64,000 bases of DNA from the NCBI GenBank assembly GCA_944548615.1, contig OX155951.1, positions 22,007,934-22,071,933 on the forward strand. Direction: 5' to 3'. This stretch comes from Micropterix aruncella. Its lineage: Eukaryota; Arthropoda; Insecta; Lepidoptera; Micropterigidae. The notes under the pieces are model-generated. The model worked only from the letters and a program-made list of their open reading frames with translations, did not search any database and was not told where the DNA came from. Within the stretch, counting starts at the first letter, position 1. Each line of letters opens with the position of its first letter. The position numbers and the translations under genes are program-made. Below are positions 13,701 to 62,608 of this stretch, piece by piece.

Positions 13701-13940
13701 TATTGCAGTGTTACTCAAGAGTGCAAGAGCTTCGATTCGAATAGCTTGAGTAGTGTAGATAGCAGTGACATCGTAACGAGTACTCCAATTCAATCACCAA
13801 GCAACATGTCAAACGGCGAGCTGTTTTTTGCATCTATAAATAGCAGCGTTGCTAGAATTACTAGTATCACCCCTTCGGCAGCTCCAAGGACCAAATTCCA
13901 AAATAGTCGCGTCGAATACGAAAACTATTTCTACATATAA
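1654..13940 (+). CDS. Tandem Ras-association (RA) domain protein, five-exon gene
   Basis: The CDS joins 1654-1728, 4952-5208, 7289-7466, 12542-12691 and 13302-13940 (1299 nt, 432 residues plus stop). All junctions have GT/AG sites and compatible phases, and no stop is created. Residues about 26-110 (IKVYARCLRPDIEYKTLSV...) and about 117-215 (GGLVKIYDSALMSSSQYKSL ... FSLYEV ... CHFLVRRNPDY) each show the ubiquitin-like pattern of RA domains: a basic beta1-beta2 hairpin, a TT-x-E/D-V/L helix, and a final F-x-L-R/K strand. RA domains bind GTP-loaded Ras/Rap GTPases, so a role as a cytoplasmic Ras/Rap effector or adaptor is inferred. Residues 221-432 are Ser/Thr-rich with Cys clusters and have no recognisable enzyme domain. 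The C-terminus YFYI fits a class II PDZ ligand (hydrophobic-x-hydrophobic). The tandem layout recalls afadin/canoe and RASSF-type proteins, but I cannot assign an orthologue. The gene is convergent with the calcium-channel gene. Confidence 0.8.
1729..4951 (+). other. Intron 1 of the RA-domain gene
   Basis: AT-rich intron with the tandem repeat at 2.24-2.45 kb, a strongly AT-rich stretch at 3120-3360, and a short duplicated motif around 4235-4410 (AAGACGGTGTA ... ACCGCCAACACAAT occurs twice). No convincing coding exon is seen on either strand. Confidence 0.6.
2243..2445. repeat. Diverged two-unit tandem repeat (about 110 bp period)
   Basis: Units near 2248-2340 and 2355-2445 share CAGATTTAGCATTACAAT, then TCGAA.CT, TAGTGTTT, ATAAATAAA and TTCCTAT.TTACA.CAAT in the same order. 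They are non-coding, in intron 1 of the RA gene. Confidence 0.6.
4952..5208 (+). CDS. RA-domain gene exon 2 (first RA domain)
   Basis: A pyrimidine-rich acceptor (...TTTTATCGACAG) precedes the exon, and the donor AA|GTGAGT ends it in phase 2. It encodes residues 26-110: the first RA domain, with the basic hairpin VYARCLRPDIEYKTL, the helix TTSREVVSLLLGKYK and the strand LFYLTMEV. Codon use is GC-rich compared with the flanking introns. The opposite-strand reading at this place is a shadow. Confidence 0.85.
5209..7288 (+). other. Intron 2 of the RA-domain gene
   Basis: Contains one copy of the TA-flanked MITE family (6697-7121) and a short direct duplication at 5623-5660 (GGGACTTCGAAATTT twice). 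The remainder is AT-rich with no recognisable gene. Confidence 0.6.
6697..7121. mobile_element. Tc1/mariner-like MITE, copy 1
   Basis: Terminal inverted repeats of about 50-60 bp. The left end reads CACGGTGAGTTTTTAATTAG, then TGGCATCCTTGAAGTGGGTG. The right end is its reverse complement (CACCCACTTCAAGGATGTCA ... AAAAACTCACCTG). Inside, a second inverted pair carries TGCGCCATCTAGC / GCTAGATGGCGCA. A TA dinucleotide flanks both ends. There is no coding capacity. Relatives lie at 12839-13178 and 43496-43831. Confidence 0.85.
7289..7466 (+). CDS. RA-domain gene exon 3 (start of second RA domain)
   Basis: The acceptor TTTTTCAG|G supplies the last base of the split Lys codon 111, and the donor GAA|GTGAGT ends the exon in phase 0. 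Residues 112-170 read FSLQMRRGGLVKIYDSALMS..., then TTADELLAILLNCY, then VEQFSLYEV across the junction. This is the classic RA pattern of hairpin, helix and 'F-x-L-Y-E-V' strand. Confidence 0.87.
8072..8662 (+). CDS. LINE ORF1 protein (5'-truncated, no ATG)
   Basis: Open from about 8072 to TAA at 8660-8662. It starts with a short coiled-coil-like helix (LLLQLVEEVKQLKSNQ), then ERDRRSKNLIIYDTPES, a long predicted RRM-like stretch (VENVRVYRLGKRSDKSRPIR, VVLKDKAEVLTILKYKR) and a basic end. 'R+SKN-hhh-x-G/D-hPES' followed by 'R.G+......RP..V.h' is the usual ORF1 signature of CR1- and jockey-type LINEs (nucleic-acid chaperone). The reading lacks an ATG. Confidence 0.75.
8080..11599 (+). mobile_element. 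Nearly full-length bicistronic LINE (CR1/L2-like group)
   Basis: Two consecutive ORFs are followed by a short 3' UTR and a 3' tail of (TAA)n at 11572-11599. ORF1 (8070-8662) is a coiled-coil/RNA-binding type ORF1. ORF2 (8665-11515) contains apurinic-like endonuclease and reverse transcriptase. Endonuclease-RT order, no RNase H and a microsatellite tail are typical of the CR1/L2/jockey assemblage. The ORF1 reading has no ATG, suggesting a truncated 5' end. The element sits in the sense direction in intron 3 of the RA gene, inside the TIR element. Confidence 0.85.
8665..11515 (+). pseudogene. LINE ORF2 polyprotein: endonuclease + reverse transcriptase, one frameshift
   Basis: The frame opens directly after ORF1. 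Endonuclease: TNLATLCSKFDELTIEVAKF, LITETWLHPDI, GGGVAIY, ACIYRPD, LIFGDFNF and the final SDHISI catalytic motif (to about 9380). Reverse transcriptase: LDDASSCGPDNIPTIVLKKC, ANYRPISVTSVLCKCMERIV, QHGFIPGKSVTTNL, LYLDFEKAFDKV, VVQGSVLGPTLFNLFIADL and the catalytic SFFADDTKLF. The ATG frame runs 8806-11232. Homology shifts to another frame near 11085, where the expected 'RPMLE-G-FQIWNP' moves into the frame ending at 11515. A single indel therefore separates this copy from coding integrity, which implies recent insertion. There is no RNase H domain. Confidence 0.88.
12542..12691 (+). CDS. RA-domain gene exon 4 (end of second RA domain)
   Basis: There are fifty codons, phase 0 at both ends. The acceptor is ATTTGCAG|GTATGT and the donor CAG|GTTGGT. 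The sequence VCKSQEYQRKLHPDDLPLRV, then QSWQASDRQNCHFLVRRNPD, completes the RA fold. 'E.R.L..D..PL.VQ..W....' followed by 'F.L+.N' is the conserved C-terminal half of RA domains in RASSF and afadin. Confidence 0.87.
12839..13178. mobile_element. Tc1/mariner-like MITE, copy 2
   Basis: Left end GGGTGAGTTTTGAATTAGTG, then GCATCCTTGTAGTGAGTGAA. The right end is the inverted copy, ending ...AATTAAAACTCACCCTG with TA flanks. The internal GCCATCTAGC motif is shared with the copies at 6.7 and 43.5 kb. It lies in intron 4 of the RA gene, only about 120 bp before the last exon. Confidence 0.85.
13222..13295. repeat. 37-bp tandem duplication beside a 3' splice site
   Basis: GCCATTTTAAAGTTATTCAT, continuing with GTTTCTCATTTTTGTTT, occurs at 13222 and again identically at 13259. 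The second copy forms the polypyrimidine tract of the acceptor at 13300-13301. Confidence 0.9.
13302..13940 (+). CDS. RA-domain gene last exon, Ser-rich C-terminal tail
   Basis: The acceptor TTTTTGCAG|TTG continues the frame from exon 4 for 212 codons to TAA at 13938-13940. The tail begins LMWSPDFQTSTKEMLQLSSL and is then Ser/Thr/Asn-rich, with a Cys/Pro-rich patch (KKPFSCETCNPPVTPKS). It is probably disordered. A 37-bp tandem duplication lies in the polypyrimidine region immediately before this acceptor. Confidence 0.87.
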   Translation: MMWSPDFQTSTKEMLQLSSLQDTLQSFSSLNLNDTTNFPKNAQTTPDKEKTIEKTHNRSIDTILDETCDKWGNYVNLKRTENPEKSHSYNCDKKPFSCETCNPPVTPKSNITASKSCHQIGCYSPVYRYPSISYCSVTQECKSFDSNSLSSVDSSDIVTSTPIQSPSNMSNGELFFASINSSVARITSITPSAAPRTKFQNSRVEYENYFYI

Positions 13941-14235
13941 ATAATTTAAAATATGAGACTAGCTCATGCCAAAGTCCCTGTTAAAACTATTCTACTATTA
14001 AGTGTACATGTTTCTATTATTTATTCAAACTGTAATATAAAAAAAACATACACACGATGAAGCAAACCGTTTTGTGTGCAGTCTAAGTCATTTTAATTAA
14101 AAAAAAATCGTTTCAATGGTCACTGTAATTGTATGAGAAATGTATATCGATTATAACAGAATTAGCTAGTTTAAACCAAAGACTTATCTGTAATGAATTA
14201 TTACTGTAACATTATTTCCGCAGATGTGTTGTTGT

Positions 14236-14241
14236 AATAAA
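14236..14241 (+). terminator. Polyadenylation signal AATAAA of the RA-domain gene
   Basis: A canonical AATAAA lies about 295 nt after the stop codon on the coding strand and gives a plausible 3'-UTR end. It is the best candidate that also lies before the MITE at 14356. Confidence 0.45.
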
Positions 14242-14355
14242 ATAATTGCCACACGTGATGATTCGTTTTATTTTACTTTCTCGATTAGATTAGACCGTGC
14301 CACCGGCCAAGAATACCCCTGACCTGCTCCACCGGTATAACAGGGCGCACATATT

Positions 14356-14651
14356 GGGCCCGATTGCGTTTCTTTGTGAACTAAAACTAAAATTAGTCCA
14401 AGCGAACGAGACAGAGAGACGTTAGAGCGGAATATGAAACGAACGATCGTCGATAAATACTACCTGCCGAACTTATACTCATCCGAATAAATTCAAGCAT
14501 ATTTCGTGCCGTGTAAGATTTGACCTTGGCGGGCAGTTTTAATGCGAAAAGTGACAACCGGTCATCTCACACTCCGCTCTAGCGTATTGCCCTGTCTCGT
14601 TCACACGGACTAATTTCCGATTTTAATTCACGAAGAAACGCAATCGAGCCC
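14356..14651. mobile_element. MITE with about 80-bp TIRs and ATT target duplication
   Basis: The left arm starts GGGCCCGATTGCGTTTCTTT at 14356 and continues through TAGTCC..GCGAACGAGACAG to GTTAGAGCGGA. The right arm, ending ..GAAACGCAATCGAGCCC at 14651, is its inverted copy. ATT occurs directly outside both ends (14353-14355 and 14652-14654), consistent with a 3-bp target duplication such as PIF/Harbinger-type elements make. No ORF is present. Confidence 0.8.
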
Positions 14652-15099
14652 ATTGTATAGCATAGGAGCACCTGCTTGAAGGGTAAGGATATGAGACTCA
14701 TCAAGCGGGATTTCACAACCTGAAGACAATACTGCAATTGTGGATAAAGAATGGATTAACGGAGCTGTCAATTACAACGGGCGAACCCGCCACCCCAGGA
14801 AGTTTTAACGATATTAGATCGTTCTGTAGAAGACTTGGGACGAAAACAGTCCACTGTTTAGTTATGCCACTCGCCCGTAAGAAGCCAACGCCTTACCGCG
14901 AGATAACCAGGTTAATCAAAAGCGGGCCGACACTCGCGCCCTTACTTCCAGTTGTAACCAGATTATTCCAGTCTCCCGACTGGTTACAGGTTCGACGACG
15001 CTGGCACGGTTCTCTCCATTACTTAGCGGTGATTCGGTTTCTACCGAATATATCGCAGACCACGGCATTCTTTTGTTCCGCTGTTCAGCCGGTATCTGG

Positions 15100-15572
15100 T
15101 AGCCGATTGGTCGTTCGATTTCTGAATGGCAAGGAACCCATCTTAGAATTACCCTGTTCTTTTCGCCCAGGGAATTCAGTAGTGATATGCAGTTTTGTAC
15201 TAGCTTTGAATTAATGGTATTCGAGGCTAGTGCCATAAGAGCTGCCTTGCTATCCGAGTGGATATAGATACGGTGGTTGGCGTAGTTCTTATGGAGGTTG
15301 ATATCCGCACATTCAATAATGGCGTATACCTCCGCTTGGAATATGAAGGCGTATTTTCCCAAGTTTACACTTCTCTCGAAGTTTGGTCGCTCTCCATATA
15401 TACCGCAGCCTACGTCAAGTCCCGATTTCGTTCTTGCAAAGTTTCTTATTTTATCTTGGTTTTCTCTTCTAAAAATCGTTATTGCAGTACTGCGATAGGA
15501 AGAAAACTCAATCAGCGCCAGCAGCTTTACAAAAGCTATCTTTGAAAAACTGAATATTTGCCATGGTGACAA
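15100..15572 (-). pseudogene. RNase H domain fragment of a LINE (R1/I-like)
   Basis: The minus-strand reading contains SGLDVGCGIYGE, FIFQAEVYAIIECADINL, IYIHSDSKAALMALAS and ILRWVPCHSEI. These are the successive RNase H blocks (catalytic Glu in FQAE, Asp in HSDS, 'W-V-P-x-H' loop). The first catalytic Asp block (D-G-S/A) is degraded, and the normal 'GHxGI-x-GNE-x-AD' ending is replaced by unrelated sequence. It is a remnant, not a gene. The plus-strand ORFs here are shadows. Confidence 0.7.
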
Positions 15573-15599
15573 ACAATGCGCTGGATAGTTCTCAGTATT

Positions 15600-18230
15600 A
15601 GATTACACTATTCACGAGACATTAAATCATCCACTTGACGCTGTCATGTATTAAGGGCGCCTGTCGGCAGAACCTTTCGTCTCTAGTAATCACAAAATAT
15701 CGATGGAATTTTACAAAAATACTACGGCTGAAAAAAAAGTGTATTAAAATTTGAATGGAAAAATTAAACCACGTCATACTGTTGATAAAAAGTATTCTTT
15801 TATTTTCAAAGGTTGCCAACAAGTATAATTATTATAGTAGTAATAAATGTTACACTAGACTTTAAATAAAATTCAGAATGGTTGAAATCCTTAAACATGT
15901 ACAACGTTACAATAAGGTAGTTAATAATTTTACAGTCTGTTTCCTGGCACACAAGTTAGCAATATTCGCCATTACTAAGGACAGAGAATTCAATTTTCAA
16001 ATTATATTAATATTCTTTTACTTACGAATATCTACAAGTAATGTTTCCACCGAGGACTTTCTTATGTTATTATGAGGCAAAGCGCTTGCCTTGACACGGT
16101 GACTTTTGGTACGTAACCTTAGCGACTATGGTGTAGTGTAGGTACTCTGACGGAAAGCTACAACACGGGAAATAAGGCGGAACATTCGCATTTCGTAAGT
16201 CCTAATTGTACAGTATTTGACACAATCCTAAACTGTCTAACTAGCGTGTCACTGTAGTTTAGAGAACAACAAATTTTCACATGCTATTCAATCACGATCA
16301 CCGATTAGGTACAAACTTTTTATCAATTAACTATTATATTACAGCATTCTTTCAATTGGAAATGAAATGCCAAGCAATCCACCCAGTACAAATCTTTAAA
16401 GATATAAAGCTCTTCATAAAAATTATAATATTAGTGTTTTTTATTTATTATTGGACAATAAGCAATTCATAATCGTCTATACATAATATGAAATCTCATT
16501 ACGTCTTACATAACTTGTTGCCTTAAAGTTTTAAGCTTCTTATTACAATATAATATAAACATCACAGCTTTCTTCTTAGAAAATATACGCTGGTTTAAAT
16601 TTAGAGAGATTTATTAAATACTTTACCGAATTGCTTAAAAGGCTTTCGTTTTACTGCGAAATCAGGAAACAGCGAATAGCGGATAGCTTTCTATTTAAAT
16701 TCCTACATCTAAAATAAATATTAATCATTTTACTGATAAATACTACATTATGGCATAATAATTTAGAGAGCAAAAGAAGTTTTAAAATTAAGAAAAGTAT
16801 TTTTGTCCAGCATCTACAAACTTTTTAATCAACTTTGAAATTAGCTTAATATGTAGATGCGGGGGAATTAAGCTAAGATTTATTTAAATGGAAAAATTCA
16901 GTATTAGAGAGCGGATGGTGGACAATGAAGGTGCAAAATGAATACTCAAGGAATTGAAAATAATATCCAAAATATATATGCAAAAAATAATTATACAAAT
17001 TTATCTACGAAGTATATATTTTCAGGCAATCATAAGAATAATTGGTAACTTTTAATTTTGTACAATATATCTAGTAAAATGGATAAGTAGGTGGTTTATT
17101 CTGATAAACATATTTCCATAGATTAAGGCTTTATCGTGAAGTAGACCTAAAGTATTTCATTTATGAGACTAAGGCGATTTAATAAGCTTTTATTCTGTTC
17201 CTGTTAATATTGCAATGGAAAAATAACTAAAATATTTAACGTGATTTATATTGGGTTGTATATATTTAAAGCGCTCGAACAATATTAAATCGTTGTACTG
17301 GTTTTCAACTCATTCGGCCCGTCGGATAGTATTTGTTATAATGACAATAAACAATAAATATTTCATTCCTGGAGATTTTGAAAGTCGAAGATTTATCTAT
17401 GTATACTGTTCTCCATTCTCCATTCTCTCGACAACCGGTTCTAACTTAGTTAGAGTATTAATAATGAGACACGGAAGGCAAATTTATATTATTTGAAGTT
17501 GCCGTTCATGTCACATATCAAATCCTCACCCTGTTTAACGTTCATATCTCGACGAGAGCGCTGTATGTTTATTTAGTCAAGGCAGATAAATACCGGGCAT
17601 TTTACGTTTTTTCGAATTGGTCCGTTTTGACATGTCCGAAAGGCAGGTAAGACCCGATCAAATTGAGGTTGGAACGAGCCTGCAAAAGAAAATGGGTATT
17701 TTGGGACAACTTTTCCAATAGCTGTAAACCAATGGAAATTTCTCTTTATGTATAAAAATTATTACTAGAACGACTTATCTCAATTATGAGCCGTTTCTGA
17801 GTTATTTCCTCTTAAATATGGCTAATTACCTGATATCCCTTACGGCATCTAATGAATCCAGGCAATCTATTTTTAATGACTGTTTAAACGAAACCGTCGC
17901 AGAATACCCGAAACGATAAAATGCATAGTGGTTTGAGTACAAACAATATATTCCTAAAAATGCGTAAGTTTTTCTGCGGTTTATGGAGGGGAAATACGGG
18001 GTTATATTGCTTGATCTCTGCAATGTGTCTCATGATTTCATTGCCGCTCTGTTTACTGACATATGTAATATACTAAGGTCAGCTGTTCAACATGGTGTCC
18101 CCAGTGACCATACATTATATTATACATATTTTTATGGATCTTCATTTTAAATAAATAATTAGCATTTGGATTTTCGTATAATTAGCCATATTTAATAATA
18201 ATAAATAAATAAATAAATAAATAAATACAA
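15600..18230. other. Intergenic spacer, no gene recognised
   Basis: AT-rich DNA between the convergent genes. Short hydrophobic ORFs (for example 15878-16075 and 16281-16472) have no recognisable family and look like chance. An ATAAATAAATAAATA run at 18202-18226 resembles the A-rich tail of a retroelement. Confidence 0.5.
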
Positions 18231-18419
18231 ACGGAGCTGCCATGGAATTCACCGACCGGAGTCGGGCCCATCATAATACTATTTTTTTACACTTCTGGGG
18301 GGTGAGCAGTGGATTCCGGACTTACGAACCGGCTGTGGTAGGTTTAGGACAGCTGTCTTGCCACATGTTCACCTTACCACCCATTCACTCCCCCTTCGAA
18401 GCCATAGAATTTGAGATGC

Positions 18420-18910
18420 GCAAATCGCAGTTTTAGATAATTTTTCTAAGAAAGAGTTGTTTATTTTTCTGGAAAGGCCAAGATCTTTAAAGAGGTGAAA
18501 TAGAGATTTAGCTGGCAGGCCACGAGCGCCAACTTCCACCGCGTGAAGGTGAACAGTGAAGCCGTTCCGGGTTACGGCATTTGCAAGATCATGGTATTTA
18601 TTTAATTTGTACTCGTGGTCTTTAGGGATATTTGATTCCCATGGAACAGTTAATTCTACAATAAGAGCCACCTTCCGAGATAGAGAGTAAAGAGTTACAT
18701 CCGAGACTTTCAGGGAATTTATACTGCTTAGAGACCGAATCAACCTCCAGAATCCAATCTGTAGCTTTCTCGATTAACACACGCACGTCAAAATTCCGAA
18801 ACGGCCCATAAGTTGTGGTAGTCAAAAATATTCTAGATAAATAGATCTTTCCAATGGTAAATACGTTATTGTTATTGGAGAGTGCCATCTTTCCAGTGCC
18901 CGTACAGTTT
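18420..18910 (-). pseudogene. Retroelement-associated nuclease-like domain, frameshifted
   Basis: Two overlapping minus-strand frames give one continuous homology: RVLIEKATDWILEVDS, then (second frame) VALIVELTVPWESNIPKDHE, LNKYHDLANAVTRNGFTV and HLHAVEVGARGLPAKSLFHL. The pattern 'DW-x3-hD ... VALLVELTVPWE-x-N ... KY-x-L ... VEVGARGF-x-KS' is the PD-(D/E)XK-like C-terminal domain found with LINE-like reverse transcriptases in animal genomes. The assignment comes from recalled pattern only. A frameshift near 18720-18760 makes it a pseudogene. Confidence 0.6.
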
Positions 18911-19973
18911 TGCCCATTGTCCATTCGCGCTTGTGATTTTGTCTCCTCATTTCCCTTTCGCTCGTTTCTCATACATTTTTGGTCGCATGACTTGGTGACA
19001 GTCTAAATACGGTTGACGAAAAAACTCCTGTTTTTTTAATTTAATCCTTGCGTCGAGTTGCGCTCGGTATTGGTCTATAAAGTACACGTATCGAAGGCAT
19101 TACGTATATTCCCACAGGAAAATACGATTACGAAAATAATGAAGTAGCTGCTTAATTTTCTAGTCTTCGATTTGTGTATATGGGAGTGAAAGTAAAAAGT
19201 GTTTTTAGTTATACTACTGGTAAAGTTTCTTTTCCACAAAGTTTATTAAAAAATATAACATCCTCGGGGATTAGGCTCATGTATGCCAACACATTCAACC
19301 GTGGACTACACAACCGCGGTCAATGAGTTCAGACCTATGTTTGAGGCGAGACGTGTAGTTTCGGCGATTGTCGAGCGGCAATTTCGCATTTGTTTACTTT
19401 TACTTTCCCGGCCCACCAACTGACCAGAAGGGAAAGTATTGTCAACACCAAAAAATGGAGATGTGCTCCCCTGTTTGTGTGTCCACGATAGCGCCCAAAC
19501 GCTTAATCCGATCGAGCTGAAATTTGATATGCAGGCATCATTTATTTTTTATTTATTTATTTATTTAATTATATATTTGGTCATGGCAATAGTTAAAAAG
19601 AATTGTGGTTGAAATCGGACTACTAGGGGGCGCGCTAGTCATATATCAATCTCGAAATATTGAACTCGAGTTATTCTCGGACTATTTCATTCCGCCATAC
19701 ATTTGAATTAAATATTAACGCTATCCGTTGGCGCTCGGCCCGAACCCGCTCCAAGGCGAGAAAAGAATCGCGCCGCCTGAGGCGTTGCAGTAGAAACCGA
19801 CCGAGTTCGTCCGACGGCCGAGAGAGGGCTTTCGTCGATTTTAATCAAGACATTAATATTCAAATGAAATCAGCTCGCCGGGAAAGTCTCCGGTGACGAC
19901 CATTATTTTTTCTGCGCTCTCCCGAGCTCGACTTTATAGGTTCGCAGAATGCCCGTTACGAATCTGCCTCTCG

Positions 19974-19979
19974 TTTATT
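19974..19979 (-). terminator. Ca-beta: Polyadenylation signal AATAAA for Ca-beta
   Basis: TTTATT on the + strand is AATAAA on the coding strand, about 103 nt after the stop codon. It is a plausible short 3' UTR end. Confidence 0.4.
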
Positions 19980-20081
19980 AATACTCTAAGCCCGAAGGAT
20001 GACCGGGAGCGAAGGAGGCGCTCAGTAGCGCTGGTCGGGGAAGCGGGCGGCGCCGCCGGAGCGACGGCGGCGCTCCTCGTG

Positions 20082-59533
<39,452 letters not shown>

Positions 59534-59890
59534 GTTACGACATGTTTCCGGCTGTTTGGTTGTGGCCGTGCGTACGACTGCGGGACAATCGGCTCGCCGC
59601 GCCGTGTTTCCCTCCGGTGACAACGTGGCGAGAGCCTACCCTGCTCGCAGCGGGGACGCGGCACAACTATAGAAGAGCAGCATATTCGCGATGTGCGTCG
59701 CGACGTCAACTGGCCGCGCGTTGGCGTCGCGGCGTCGCCGTCGTCGGCAGTGCGGACGTCAGCGTCAGCGTCGGGCCTCGGCGCGCCGCGGCATGAATGG
59801 GGGGCGCGCGCGTGACGCGTCGCGGACGCGGTGGCCAGACGGAGGCACGGGACAATCTCCACGCATTCGGACACTGCGACGGTCTTATTA
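59534..59890 (-). promoter_or_regulatory. Ca-beta: GC-rich presumed promoter / 5' UTR of Ca-beta
   Basis: CpG-rich sequence immediately upstream (minus strand) of exon 1a, bounded on both sides by AT-rich DNA. Several overlapping ORFs in it are explained by composition. No TATA or initiator is firmly placed. Confidence 0.35.
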
Positions 59891-60229
59891 ACTTGCTTTT
59901 TAAGAGCGAAAAGTGAGGCAAGTGCGAGTATCATTTAAAAATTCATATTTGACGTATTGCGATGTTAACCGAAGTTTTATATAATTAATATTTCGCAAAT
60001 GATTTTATTTAAAGAATGTCCTCATAAATTAAATTAAATTTTGGACTAAACCGAAATTAAACGGTAAACAAAAGAAAGGGTGGCTGGAGAGCAACGCTAA
60101 AAAGCTCTATTTCCGCACCGAGCGATCGAGAGTAAAATACTATTTCAATACTTTTTTTACCATATCGACAAATAATTACCTAATTGCCTGTTTAGTTTTA
60201 AGTACCTAATACAATTATTATAAATTATA

Positions 60230-60350
60230 TGGTGAGACTTTTAGGAAACATTTAGTATCAATTTTAAGAATAATTTAAATCTTAGGCGGCTATTCAAAGT
60301 ATTGTTTACTAATGTCTAAACAAATATGTAAAACGTTTTTAAGAAAATAC
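60230..60350. repeat. Dispersed repeat family, copy at 60.2 kb
   Basis: Matches 41240-41420 in the same orientation (GTGAGACTTTTAGGAAACAT, GGCGGCTATT, CAAAGTATTGTTTACTAA). Non-coding, upstream of Ca-beta. Confidence 0.55.
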
Positions 60351-61059
60351 ACTTGATATGATTTGAGAGAGCTACAGAAGCGCCGAAGAACATTAGTCGG
60401 TAGCAGCGCATACCTTACAGGCAGTCTCTCTCGACCGAAGTATCGTTGGATAGCGATTAATATACTACATCTTGACCTATTGCGACATTGGCTTCACCAA
60501 TAACAGCCGAACATTACTAACCAAAATTTAAAAAATGGAGAAATCCATTTTTTTCGAAAATTTCGATACGAATCAAACTAAAATATGAACGTAACCGAAA
60601 TAAAAGGCAAACAAAAAAATGAGCGCCTCAAGAGCAATTTAAAAAGCTCCCATAGACTAAAGTGGAGCTATCAAGGAAGTTACTGGAACGCCAAAAATAT
60701 CACCGGCGAAAGCAAATTCAACTGGCTACGCCCAAATCGAGCCCGTAGCCCTGACCAGCGGTTTGTTGAGTGTTTAATATAGAAATATGAAATCGTATCG
60801 AAAAAAAAAATAAAAATAAAATGAAATAAAATAAAATAATTTTATTTCTTCGATTAAAATCCCGCAAAGTTTTGACGTAAAACCCAAAAGACCACGACTG
60901 AGCTGCCACTTTTTTTTAAATTCTATCCGTCAAAAAATACACGGCTTTATAATCTTATTAAGAATTACAAAATATATGAGTAAATAACAAGCTACAAGTA
61001 ACGTGTCAGATCAGTAATATCAAACGTGTAAGTACTTTTCAAAACGCCAGAGCTGGATT

Positions 61060-62340
61060 GGGATCGGTTTGTATATGGCAGCTCCAATCAACTCATCCAT
61101 ATGATAAATAAAACTATTTGACTAAAGAATTTTTCGAAATAAATAATTGGTTTGAAAGTTACGGCCCAAGTCAAACAGCTATGAATTTTGTAACTCGAGA
61201 ACGCATGTACGATTTAAAAAAAATATTCGCTAATTTGTTTTTTGTATTTTTTGTGATAGCTGTTAAAAAGTTGGCGACTATACAGATGAAAATTGGATTT
61301 TCAGTCGCTTGCGTTTGTGAGGCAGCTACTCGATCCAGTACGGAAACATTAATCTAACCGGCTCTTCCCACCGATGAGTGAAACAGAATGGAATAGAATA
61401 GAATAGAATAACCTTTTTGTGCTATAAAACATTACCTAATGATTATTACACTGGCTTTATAAAAAAAGACAATTTATGCACAAATGGCGGACTTAACGCC
61501 ATAGCGATATCTTACAGTCAATAAAGCGTTTTATAAATCGTAGGACGCGTTCTTGAGTCAAGATTATCATAGTAACTCAAGAACTCGTCTCAAAGGTCCA
61601 ATTTCCAAAATTTTCTAGCATAATCAGTTTTTATTGTTGATTCAGAGAACTACTTCAAAGTTGGTAACCGACTATTTGTATAGCCATCTCCCTAATTTGA
61701 TTTATAAGAAGGCCCCATAATAAGCTCTTCCAATTGATAAAAACCAATTTTTCAAATTGGATGATTCGTTTAAAAGGCACGCTCCTTAATGTAAAGCTTT
61801 CATTTATAATCCAATAACGCATTGTCCGATTTCAAAAAATCTTTCAATAATCAGTTAATTTTATCAATTCGGATAGCTTATAAAAAATTGGCGAGTGTAT
61901 GGATGAAAATGTGTTTTCTCAGTCGTCCGTTTGTATGACAGCTCCCCTATCTATTTCAGGTACGGAACCCTAAATCTATCGGCTCTTTTTATAGAATAAT
62001 AAAACAGAGTTTTAGAAATCGGACAATGTGGTTTTGAGTTTTAGAAAGAATTTCAGAAATCAGACAACGCGTTCTTGAGTTATTGCCTGTTAGGCTTTTC
62101 ACTGTAACTCAAGAACGTACAGTGGGATTTCAAAAATGTCTTTGTTAGTATGCGTTTCTTTTTAATTGGGAGAACTAATACAACGGATTTTTCTATCGTT
62201 CGTTTAGATGGTAGCTGCTATTTCTAACGTAGGTAAGGTACCATTATTCTATTCGGCTCTTTCCATTGATGAATAAAATCGATTGAATAAGGAATTTTCG
62301 AAGTTGGACGACGGATTCTTGAAATACCGTTAATTCAGAT
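61060..62340. repeat. Decayed multi-unit repeat (roughly 540-bp spacing)
   Basis: The phrases GGCGA.T.TA...ATGAAAAT, CAGTCG..CGTTTGT, GGCAGCT, TACGGAA, ATCTA.CGGCTCTT, AATAAAAC and CGCGTTCTTGAGT...AACTCAAGAAC recur two to three times in the same order (for example 61545 and 62080). A (GAATA)n microsatellite lies at 61389-61410. Confidence 0.6.
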
Positions 62341-62550
62341 ATACAGATATACAGGCTGACAAACAGATGTTTTTTCGTTTTCTAATTTTTAAATTCGCCA
62401 AAAAATTGGAGATATTTGATTTTGAGCAAATTATGTTTTTGTCGTTTTAGGTAAATTCTAAGCGCTTTAATAATCTTATGTTGCAAGGTCCGGGTTACGC
62501 TAGCATAAAATAAAACCATTAGCATTATGAATAAATTTCATTTCATATAC

Positions 62551-62608
62551 TCGTACATATTTGTAGGATATGTACATATTTGTAGGACTCGTACATATTT
62601 GTAGAACT
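62551..62608. repeat. About 19-bp tandem repeat, three units
   Basis: TCGTACATATTTGTAGGATA, TGTACATATTTGTAGGAC and TCGTACATATTTGTAGAACT follow each other directly. Confidence 0.9.

Noticed and set aside
14738..15545. Plus-strand ORFs opposite the RNase H fragment
   Set aside because: Only the minus-strand reading shows conserved RNase H blocks.
59542..59934. ORFs in the GC-rich block upstream of exon 1a
   Set aside because: Overlapping frames in both directions reflect composition; no ATG-initiated conserved reading.
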